Assembly (NCBI GenBank): GCA_944548615.1
Contig: OX155967.1
Coordinates: forward strand, 25,821,898-25,885,897
DNA length: 64,000 nt
From: Micropterix aruncella
Lineage: Eukaryota; Arthropoda; Insecta; Lepidoptera; Micropterigidae
Reading direction: 5' to 3'
Below are positions 43,901 to 50,854 of the stretch, in pieces. A program made the translations under genes and the position numbers. Under the pieces are notes generated by a model, which saw only the letters and a list, made by a program, of their open reading frames with translations, made no database searches and was not told the DNA's origin. Every line of letters begins with the position of its first letter. Positions within the stretch are counted from its first letter, which is position 1.

Positions 43901-44189
43901 CAATAAGGGTCGCCGTACTCCGGTTCTGCAAAAGGGCGATGTTATTTGGAAAAAGACGCGTTTCCTTTCTAATAAAGGGAATAATTTCTCGGCTAAACTC
44001 GCCCCAAACTTCGAAGAGTTCCGCGTAAAGGAAAAGTTATCCGACAACGTCTATATATTGGAGACGTTGGCGGGGAAAGAAGTGGCAGGTACACATCATG
44101 CCAAAGATTTTAAGATCCCTGGAAATCTAACTCTGGATCCCCAAAAGTCTCCAGGTATTCAGATTCAGGATCCCGATCCATCGCAGTAA
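40911..44189 (+). CDS. pol: Gypsy Pol (protease, RT, RNase H, integrase)
   Basis: The frame is open from the slippery site to TAA at 44189, about 1,090 residues. In order: aspartic protease with LLDSGSTLNIIG (near 41121) and ILGIDVWEKFG; reverse transcriptase with FCLDSRKLNAVT, SSIDLSSAFWQIP and the YLDD box (near 42055); RNase H with RVYADASAYGTGAVL, AVEREALAVLHAVE and HTDSAALKWF; integrase with a zinc-binding H..H..CNTCMATK block (near 43090-43205) and the DDE triad in ALDIHGP, LTDNGKPF and VNPVERYNRTL (near 43285, 43465, 43570). No stop or shift was found. There is no envelope gene. Expression is likely as a Gag-Pol fusion by -1 frameshifting. Confidence 0.95.
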   Translation, partial: LDIGTTSNQVHGRQIWSRNVNSKTYKSDGSIDLPTELQKSIIQINCSQTVSSAEKLLYLEVCFGKISLKGLLDSGSTLNIIGSEAHIQIINQGFKIEPCKPFFVTSANGVKSFCSGALRLPVTIKGVTIVCIFYIIPAINIPLILGIDVWEKFGLIPNDMQFLRTCNTSEINTCRLIEPIITDYEYLSVEQRLIADNIIQQYQDISSEKIGLGKTSLIEHVIDTGDALPIKQRYYRLSPSKLEALNNEVDRMLSLGVIEPAISPWNNPVLMVPKSDGSYRFCLDSRKLNAVTKKYAYGLPYITDILDSLGDSRYLSSIDLSSAFWQIPISPESRPKTAFTVPFRNSFQFSKTAFGVSNGSGILQSLMDSLFGSGFERRVFVYLDDIIITGTSFDEHASLLTRVLERLKYANLSINFEKCKFFRSELSYLGHVVDRFGLRVNPDKVAAITAFPTPKSKKELRRFLGMASWYRRFIEGFATTAAPLNQLTSTKPGSPKFSWNPVAEAAFNKLKAAISSAPVLACPNYNLPFRVYADASAYGTGAVLTQGNGEEERPVAFSSRTLTAAERHYSAVEREALAVLHAVEQWRCYLEGTALFEIHTDSAALKWFLSIDSPTGRLARWGVRLSPYNFRIVHRKGSEQKVPDALSRAPLVASVSVSETEDTWFKKQYLGVANNPIAHPNWTIKNGKLYRYSKADGEVDPEFQWKEVVMLEDQTRLFKEYHDNPTAAHLGVYKTYNRLRQHYYWPGLYQTVVKYVANCNTCMATKHVTTGPLGTMNSPKKCSRPFEYIALDIHGPMVSSSKGNRYILLITCCFSKYTIIIPLKEASSSKMIPLIKEKVFLIHGVPRVILTDNGKPFISKEMKKFFEEHKIPQIFNTPFYTPQVNPVERYNRTLSTMLCAYVGRYHKSWDIHLPEFQYALNSAKSESSRFSPNFLVFGRELVTSGEVYSAMTAAETQAVLMSPGEDDRIDRLGQLENIFQMVKANLQKQHERNKHSYNKGRRTPVLQKGDVIWKKTRFLSNKGNNFSAKLAPNFEEFRVKEKLSDNVYILETLAGKEVAGTHHAKDFKIPGNLTLDPQKSPGIQIQDPDPSQ

Positions 44190-45072
44190 TCATTTAAAAT
44201 CAAATAAAAAAATAAAAAAATAATAACCTTAAAATAGACTGTCAACTGTCATCTAATATGTTCATAATTCATTAAAATATTAAATAAAATTGGGTTTACC
44301 TTGTCATTCGGTGGTTGTTCAGCGACTTGTATAGTGAGCGTTTTGTTTTGATTACTTTATACGTCATAGTGTTGTTTTCCGAATGTAATCCATGAAGCAA
44401 TTTCTGTTGTGATGTTATTCATCATATCCACAAACATTATATGGTGGTTGTTATTAGGTTGGTGTAGTTAGACTGGAACATTATCGAATATAAGTCCAGT
44501 GCACACAACAGGTTGCCGCAGTTTCAGTGGAACCAATGCGACAATGCGTTCGTTCTGAAAAGTAAAGTTTTATTTAAGTAGCAGTGCAGCAAAGCGTTCT
44601 AGGCAGGAAAGTGAGGCTTCGATGAGGTGTCAACGAAATTGGTGTGACACAGTAGCACACATTATTTAGGGTTTCAGTGTCGAATGAAAGGATCGGTATG
44701 CCTATTAGATTGGCTACCGTATTATAGATGGTGATGAGTGCAGAGATTTATGATTGAAAGAATGTAAGAGCTTGTATGAAAGATTAATTACCGAGCTGTT
44801 CAACGTTCTTCTTGGGCTAATCCTTAAAAGTAGGTTCCTTGAATCGAATAAGGGCTTATCCTTGAATAGAATAAGGAAGGATTGGATCCCGGGTCGGACG
44901 CGTGAGGGGCACATCGTTGACCCAGAGTCATGTGAGTTCACAGGTTAGAATCAGCGCGTGCTTAAAGCTGTCAAACTTGGGAAGCGTGTAGGAATGTTGG
45001 ATGTTATCTACTTACGTGAATAAGGCGAAAATTCCGCTGCTTCCGTGAATTTTCGGTTCGAGGCGGGGGGAT
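44190..45072 (+). other. Gypsy 3' untranslated region
   Basis: These 880 bases lie between the pol stop and the 3' LTR. Short frames on both strands (for example 44754-44948) have no recognisable domain, and no transmembrane or envelope-like protein is seen. It ends in a purine-rich tract before 45073. Confidence 0.7.
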
Positions 45073-46240
45073 TGTGACACGATTGCTGTTTTCCCCGATA
45101 AATTCGCATTGCACTTTAAGTAAACAACAATACACAACGCATGAGATGCATGCAGCGCCATCTTGATGCAATTCAAAAGCCTTGCAAGCTAGGACTGTCA
45201 GATACGACATACGACTATCGTAGTATCTACAAGCGTACAATTGACAACGAATCTATTGTCGGCTAGTCGATTGCCACATTTAAATCTTGTATTCAGTTAT
45301 GAAAATGGATTTTAGGAAAAAGAATAATTTTAATTAAGTCGGTAAAAATAAAGAAAGATCAAATTATAAACCAGGATGCTAGGAAAATTAATACAATAAT
45401 TTATTTGGGTATTATACAATTTTTAATACACAAAATCATGATTAACATGGGTAATTAAATTCCGTACGTAAAAACGCGGACACTTAGCCACATTAAATCA
45501 GATCCGCTCAACTAGAAATTAAATCTAGTATTTTATAAAAATACTGTAACAATTATTCAAAATTAATAAAATAAATGTAAATTAAGCACCGGAAGCCTAA
45601 ACGAGTCGAGTAAGAATCCATCATTAGACGGCCATGTTTCCGCCCTTTCTTTTTCGAATTCGCAATTCAGCTGGTGCGGTCGATATTAATTGAGAATCCC
45701 GTGGTGAACGTAATCAGATGAATTAACCCGGGATTCTCCTATCGGATTAATCTTCTCCGTTGGACCATTCTCGCGCCGATCTACCTACCGAATCGCAAGA
45801 CGGTCGACCGCGGCCAGCGTGAACATCATCGCACGTACGAGAGTGCCGCCCGTCGCATGTACATCAGCCGCCGTTTCCCGTGGGAAAGCACGGCGTAGAT
45901 CGGGAAGAGGAAGAACGGGGATCGGCCAGCCGAAAAGAAACGCGACTCCGTCGAAGATCGTCACATCCTACATTCCCGTGTCCCCACGTGCTACAATCCA
46001 ATAATTGTTTTAAAAATCCAATACTTTGTAAGCCGACCCTGGATAAGGATCGCACGTCTTTTGCTCTACTTTCAATGATTCTAGTTTCCACTTTCTTTAT
46101 ATTCTCGTAATGGGGACTAAGATCCCAATAAATCGAATTCTAATAAAAACAAGTGACTTTTACTAAGGTGATTCTAGTTTCTACAGGTTACTATAGATTC
46201 TATAGGTCACCAAAGGTATCCCCCAACTATCTATGTCACA
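45073..46240 (+). repeat. Gypsy 3' LTR
   Basis: 1,168 bases at an exact offset of 6,071 from the 5' LTR; all segments compared are the same. It ends TATGTCACA and is followed by the AGAT target duplication. Confidence 0.93.
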
Positions 46241-46433
46241 AGATATAGGGCTCAAAGTGACGCGCGGCGGAATCAAACTTCCACCCCCTCCCCCCGCCAC
46301 CCGCAGGGTGGCCCCCAATGGCTCCCGGTCTAAATCCACTCAGGACCACCTAAGAAACAATTGTGCCAAGTATGAGCCTTTAATCACAAAATGCAGGGTT
46401 CCCATACAAACTGTTGCACTAAATCCCCAGCTA

Positions 46434-46640
46434 TTATGTGTGATTCGTTGTACAGTCTTTCTGCTGGCGTATGTGGATTGTTGTAAGGAGTGACTAGGTA
46501 GTGGTTATTAAAATATCCACTGTCCCCTACAATAATGCCATTTCCATAAGCACGGTTATCAAAGTTGAACTTGGCCGAAGAATTTGAGCCGAAGAACTTG
46601 GCCGAAGAAACACCGTTACCCGGAGTATCATTGTAATCAC
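46434..46640 (-). pseudogene. PIF/Harbinger transposase, central part of a split gene
   Basis: The minus strand reads FDNRAYGNGIIVGDSGYFNN (second catalytic Asp in GDSGY), then HYLVTPYNNPHTPAERLYNE and SHI, where the Academ-like element begins. Translation continues in phase at 35165 as IRTRNVIERCFG. Just upstream, an SSAKFFGSNSSAKF duplication reflects a repeated ttcttcggccaagttc sequence at 46570-46610. The N-terminal exon and first Asp were not found. Confidence 0.82.
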
Positions 46641-46985
46641 TTCACTTCATAATTCATAAATTAAAATTAAAAATATATTATAAATTTCAAAATCCGGACC
46701 TCTTCATATTTTTTTTATATTACTAACCGGAAGCAATTAGCACCTGCTCACTCATACCTACTACGGGATTTTTAACCACTCCCTGTAGTACGGCTGAGCT
46801 TCCGTGGTATCCTCGACATCGTTCCACTCCCATACTCAAAGGTAACCTTCCAGGCAGAGGGAGGCCCTTTGCATTTGCTATGTGGTCCGACTTCTATTTT
46901 TGCATGTGCAGCTGGCGCCCTTTATTAATATAAATAAACTATATCGTTGAACATCGCACGTCATTTTAGACAAAAACATATTCAC
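46641..46985. other. Non-coding segment between Harbinger and P-like remnants
   Basis: No frame with a recognisable domain. The minus strand contains a moderately GC-rich passage (46760-46920) ending in a run near 46640-46690 of aaattaaaattaaaaatata, which could be a retrotransposon 3' UTR, but the family was not recognised. Confidence 0.35.
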
Positions 46986-47848
46986 ATTTAATCATACATA
47001 ACAATATCTAACAACATACCCGGCAATGTATGCCACAACATGTTGTGAAAATACTGAATGGAAACCGGCAGGTAAACTCAGATCTTCCTCCTTCAAATTG
47101 CTCATAAATTGTTCGTCGACCATATCCACTTGTGATCCTGATCCACTTATAACCCTTATCCACTTATAACCCATATAACCCTTATAACCCTTCGTTGTGT
47201 GTGCCAAGTGGACCATATCCACTTATAACCCTTCATTGTCAAGTTAATATGCTCAGTTAACGACGAACCTGTTAACAAAGTTATGTGTTCCAGAGGAGCA
47301 CAGTTTCCCCTGAAATTCTCTTTTAACTCCATGTGAACCAAGAGCTTTTTGTAAGTTGCCATAAATTGCAGGGCCGATGGATTATTGTCGAACCCGCCGT
47401 GAGACCGTACTACTGAAAAAAATATCTCTAAGTGGTCTTGGCTTAACTTGTACATTGGTAAAAATTCCAATGTTTTTTCTTGTTTAACGAACTTGTTGTA
47501 CAATCCTTTCATGCTGTCTATGCACACGCACAATCCAAGGAAACCTACTTTATTTCTGGTATTCATGATCGGTGTTTCATTGTCCATCAAAACTAGATGT
47601 TCCAAATAAGTTTTTACATTATCCATGAACGTTAGATACTTCGTTTCGTTTTTCTCATTGATTGGTGCTTTAAAGTCAATGCCAGGAAACTTTCGTGAAT
47701 TAAGAATGTCAGTCAGATTGTTCATTGTGTTGATGAAATTCACTGTTGGTTGTGAGTGAGCAAAATTAAGTATATGTAATTTTTTGTCGCAAAATTTAAT
47801 TGCGTTCGCAACACTGGCACTTAACAGCTGTACTGCTAGCTTTACTTT

Positions 47849-48066
47849 CATTATTTGATTTTGAAAGTTGATGTGTTGTGTCGATAATTTATTTCCCAAG
47901 TGAAAATTTTCATTTAGTTGGAGCGTGTTTAATTCTTCAAATTATTGCCATTTGATTCATTATTTGATTTTGAAAGTTGATGTGTTGTGTCGATAATTTA
48001 TTTCCCAAGTGAAAATTTTCATTTAGTTGGAGCGTGTTTAATTCTTCAAATTATTGCCATTTGATT
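47849..48066. repeat. 109-bp tandem duplication in the P-like gene
   Basis: Bases 47849-47957 (starting cattatttgattttgaaag) are repeated at 47958-48066 with no difference noted. The unit encodes part of LNENFHLGNKLSTQHINFQN. It adds 109 bases and so breaks the frame. The near identity suggests a recent event. Confidence 0.9.
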
Positions 48067-48349
48067 AGGCCGCCGTTATTATCTCGAAGAACCTTTTTAC
48101 TTTGTAATGTATTTCTGACCAGTTTCACGACATGGGTCAAAAAATACAAAAACTGGTTCTTTTGTTGCAGGATGTTCGAAATAGGTTTTTAGTTGACGTT
48201 GGTAGTTAAACGAACAGCCAAGTTCTTGAGCCATGGCTATATTTGCTGGGCAACCATCAAATGCCATAGATACAACTACCACACCTACATCGTGGCAATT
48301 AGAAAGGCATATCCTTACTAGATTGGCTCTTTGCTCACCTGTTAAATAT

Positions 48350-48407
48350 ACGCACAACGGCCCAATCAAGAGGTCAAGTGCGGGAAAAAGCCCAGACAAA
48401 CTAACTA
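48350..48407 (+). mobile_element. 58-bp non-LTR 3' fragment with 13-bp TSD
   Basis: The segment acgcacaacggcccaatcaa ... aaactaactaac is inserted between two copies of acctgttaaatat (48337-48349 and 48408-48420). It matches the 3' end of the element at 4772-5063, including the (CTAA)n tail. This is an extreme 5' truncation, a copy reverse transcribed for under 60 bases. Confidence 0.92.
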
Positions 48408-48782
48408 ACCTGTTAAATATCCTACTGGAATTTTTCACTGCTCGTTATTGGCCACTAAAAGGAACACCAGAGCTTGTTTGCATAGTGTTTTTGAATCTCC
48501 GGTAACATCAAACCCAGCACCAAAATCTACATATCCTTGGACTGCATTACCGTCAAATTCCTTTAATTGTCGAATCGACATCTCGTCTATTACCAAATTG
48601 CATAGAATTTTCTTGTCAGAAGACTTGACCTTTTCATCAAGTGCTTTAAAAGCTTCTGCAGTGAAACCTGGCGTGGCGTTTATGCATTGGTACCATTTTC
48701 TTATGGTGCTTGTATGTGGTAGACATGTGTTAAAGGTACTACGTACGTAAGAGTAGGCCTTTGGTATCCTTCCCTCCTCTAA

Positions 48783-49921
48783 AATTCCCTTCACTTGCGA
48801 AAGAGGACTGGGAATTTCATAATAATAATTTAACTTCTATTCTTGACCACTCTGTGAACCGTAATGCCCCTGCCAGCGTCCAGCTGTCGTCCTTCCAAGT
48901 GGCGGTCCATGAATACTTCTCGGGTGTTTACCCAAAATCTACCCATGTCGACCCGGTTCACAGAGAAAACGCATTTAAGGCAAAGCTCCGTAGGCAAAAG
49001 CGGCTACTTCGTCGCCAGTTACAAGAAGCCAAGAAAGCCGGGGATAAAGCCCTCTGCCACAACTTCTCGCGCGCGTACCGCTCTATACTAAAACTCATAC
49101 AGAGCGTAGCAACGCAAAACGACAAGCGCAAGGCAGCATTTCTCAAATCCAAAGAGGAAGCCCGGTTCGACAAAAACCGTTTTAACTACAGCAAAAAGGT
49201 TTTGTCTGCCGCCAAGGGAAAAATCCAAATCCCTGAAGAAATGGCCACGGAATACTTTTCGACCACGTATGAGGACCCAATGCGGCTCCATAATTACAGC
49301 CCTCCGCTGGGCATTACACCTCCGCACCTGCCTCCGGTAGCTTTTGCTTCTCAACCTCCATCTCTAGATGAGATTCTTAATCAAGTAAAGAGGAAGCCGT
49401 CGGGCTCTACTCCGGGTCCCGATGGTATTCCCTATTTAGTATACAAAAAATGCCCCTGCCTTCTGCAATATTTAGGATCCATCTTCCGAAATATATGGAA
49501 TAGCGGTGTAGTCCCACAGAATTTTGGCCGAGCGACAGTCATCTTAATTCCGAAGGTCCCAGTTTGCACCGGACCAAAGGACGCTCGGCCCATTGCTCTT
49601 TAAGACACTGTGGCCAAAATCTTTTTTAGCATAGTCCACACGAGGATGAGCGAATTCATGCACCGGAATGAGTACCTTGGAGTATCAGTTCAAAAAGGCT
49701 TCATGCGTGGCGTCTCGGGCTGCCTCGAGCACAATTCTCTCCTGGCTGCTGCCATCAAGGATGCGAGACAGCACGAACGCCAAATCAATGTATGCTGGCT
49801 CGACCTAGAGAATGCCTTTGGGTCAGTCCGACACAGTCTCCTCCACTTCGCACTCCGCTAGTACAACTTCCCACCAGTCGTGCGTGACATTGTAGCCTCC
49901 TACTACAACTGTCTGACTTTC
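48783..49921 (+). pseudogene. RLE-type non-LTR retrotransposon, block 1 (N-terminal and RT)
   Basis: The frame reads an RT-preceding region rich in Arg/Lys (RRQKRLLRRQLQEAKKAGDK), then RKPSGSTPGPDGIPYLVYKK, NFGRATVILIPK and DARPIAL, then QKGFMRGVSGCLEHNSLLAA and VCWLDLENAFGSVRHSLLHF (motif A). Two nonsense codons are present: TAA at 49601 (PIAL*DTVAK) and TAG at 49861 (ALR*YNFPP). The style (GxxGCxEHxxLL, WLDLxNAFGSV) resembles R2/NeSL/Hero-like elements, which use a restriction-like endonuclease instead of an APE. It starts flush against the P-like remnant. Confidence 0.78.
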
Positions 49922-50281
49922 AGACAGTTGTAAACTGAAACCAGAAATTGTCGACCCATGATGACGTGTACGCATAGCGGCGTAAAGCGAAATCTACCCC
50001 CTCCCCAGCGCCAAAAGAGCGTCGAGCGCCGTGATTGGCCCCCCATACTGGACCTGATGAACACCTGCGAGACACGCAAATACGGATCCGGGCGGGAAAA
50101 CATCGTTAGGTGTGAGCAAAATCGGGCATCAAATGAGTCATCTTCGGGCAGCTGGCCCTCAAAGATCCCAAGGAAGGAAACCAAAAGGAAGTCAACAAGG
50201 ACCCGGCCCGAAATGCTCCTGGGAATGTCGCAGTAGCGAATCCCAGAAATGCTCCTGGGAATGTCGCAGTAGCGAATCCCA
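49922..50281. mobile_element. 360-bp insertion flanked by a 55-bp duplication
   Basis: The target sequence 49867-49921 (cttcccaccagtc ... gtctgactttc) is repeated at 50282-50336 with a handful of differences. The insert begins with cagacagttg, the inverse of caactgtctg at 49906-49915, making a 10-bp fold-back at the junction. Its last part holds a 36-bp tandem duplication (50209-50244 and 50245-50280). A related repeat occurs in inverse orientation at 58796-59110. A frame reading THSGVKRNLPPPQRQ and VERRDWPPILDLMNTC is shared by both, but no known domain is recognised. Confidence 0.72.
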
Positions 50282-50535
50282 CTTCCCACCAGTCAGATGT
50301 GACATTGTAGCCTCCTACTACAACTGTCTGACGTTCCATGTTAAAACGCAAGAATGGACTACCCGCTCTATACCATATTCAATTGGACTATTTCAGGGCT
50401 GTTGCCTCTCCCCGACGATTTTTAATATACTGCTGGAAAGCCTGACCCAGTTCGACAAGAAGTGGGGTTACCGTTTTAACAAGTTCGCTGCGGCACCGTT
50501 TTTGATGGACTTTCAGCCAGTGCGTATGAGGTCTT
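50282..50535 (+). pseudogene. RLE-type non-LTR retrotransposon, block 2 (RT)
   Basis: The frame resumes with FPPVRCDIVASYYNCLTFHV, TQEWTTRSIPYSIGLFQGCC, LSPTIFNILLESL and FDKKWGYRFNKF, which covers the motif B region of the reverse transcriptase. It is lost near 50535, where sequences flanking the piggyBac element begin. Confidence 0.78.
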
Positions 50536-50854
50536 TTCAGGGCAAGGTTGAACCTCTTTACAGTGCGTATGATACCTACTCGGCCTCACAAAATAGGTTT
50601 TTAAAAAACACCTTATATATAGCTCAACAATGACATTATTTATTTGATATTTTACAGTTATAATCTTAAACAGTTGTTAAAGTTAAATCTAGCTTCGTCC
50701 GCATTTATGACATTTCGGTATTGAATAAATGTAAAAATATAATATGACATCTATTCTATCTCACATCGCACTGAAAGGAAGTTCGGTTTGTGTCTCGACT
50801 AGTGATGTAAATAAAAGAGATTTGCAGTTACGATATCATAATTTTAATAAGTGA
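50536..50854. other. Left flank of the piggyBac element
   Basis: No gene is seen. The phrase cagtgcgtatga occurs twice here (50518 and 50562) and a related cagtgcgtatgcgg recurs at 54117, on the other side of the piggyBac remnant. This may mark the edges of the inserted material. No TTAA with CCC termini was found. Confidence 0.4.

Larger units (their letters stand above)
38998..46244 (+). mobile_element. Complete Gypsy LTR retrotransposon with 4-bp TSD
   Basis: The 7,239-bp element at 39002-46240 has two 1,168-bp LTRs (39002-40169 and 45073-46240) that read as identical, each starting TGTGACACG and ending TATGTCACA. AGAT occurs immediately outside both ends (38998-39001 and 46241-46244), a 4-bp target duplication. 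A primer-binding site follows the left LTR, and a purine-rich tract (gaggcgggggga) precedes the right one. The pol frame is open. The insertion is in the right inverted repeat of the Academ-like element and is therefore younger than it. Confidence 0.95.
38368..46433. repeat. Right long terminal inverted repeat, split by Gypsy
   Basis: The partner of 35166-35980 lies in two pieces, 38368-39001 and 46245-46433, separated by the Gypsy element. Joining them after removing one AGAT copy gives a continuous match (cctatagtccgagagat | ataggg next to cttatagtccgaaagat). The outer end reads ..aaatccccagcta before the TTA target duplication. Confidence 0.85.
35163..46436. mobile_element. Academ-like DNA transposon with ~0.8-kb inverted repeats
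   Basis: The element spans 35166-46433 and is flanked by TTA on both sides (35163-35165 and 46434-46436). Both termini begin TAGCTGGGGATTTAGTGC and stay paired for about 815-823 bases inward. Removing the element and one TTA rejoins a Harbinger frame as NESHIRTRN, which proves the borders. Without the later 7.24-kb Gypsy insertion it is about 4.03 kb long. The interior encodes, on the minus strand, a degenerate gene resembling XPG/PIN-nuclease transposases. Assignment to the Academ superfamily is an inference from that gene and from the 3-bp target duplication. Confidence 0.8.
46992..48794 (-). pseudogene. P-element-like (THAP9-type) transposase, degenerate
   Basis: Minus-strand order: KGILEEGRIPKAYSYVRSTF, STIRKWYQCINATPGFTAEA, ILCNLVIDEMSIRQ (first Asp), YVDFGAGFD, then VVVSMAFDGCPANIAMAQEL (second Asp), KLSQDHLEIFFSVVRSHGGF (acidic residue of the third block), and HVVAYIAGYVVRYC at the end. 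These match P-element and THAP9 transposases with an RNase H-like fold. The THAP DNA-binding domain is absent because the sequence is cut near 48794. Lesions are a TGA at about 48437 (NNEQ*K), a 58-bp retrotransposon insertion with a 13-bp duplication, a 109-bp tandem duplication at 47849-48066 and slippage repeats near 47120-47230. Confidence 0.85.
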
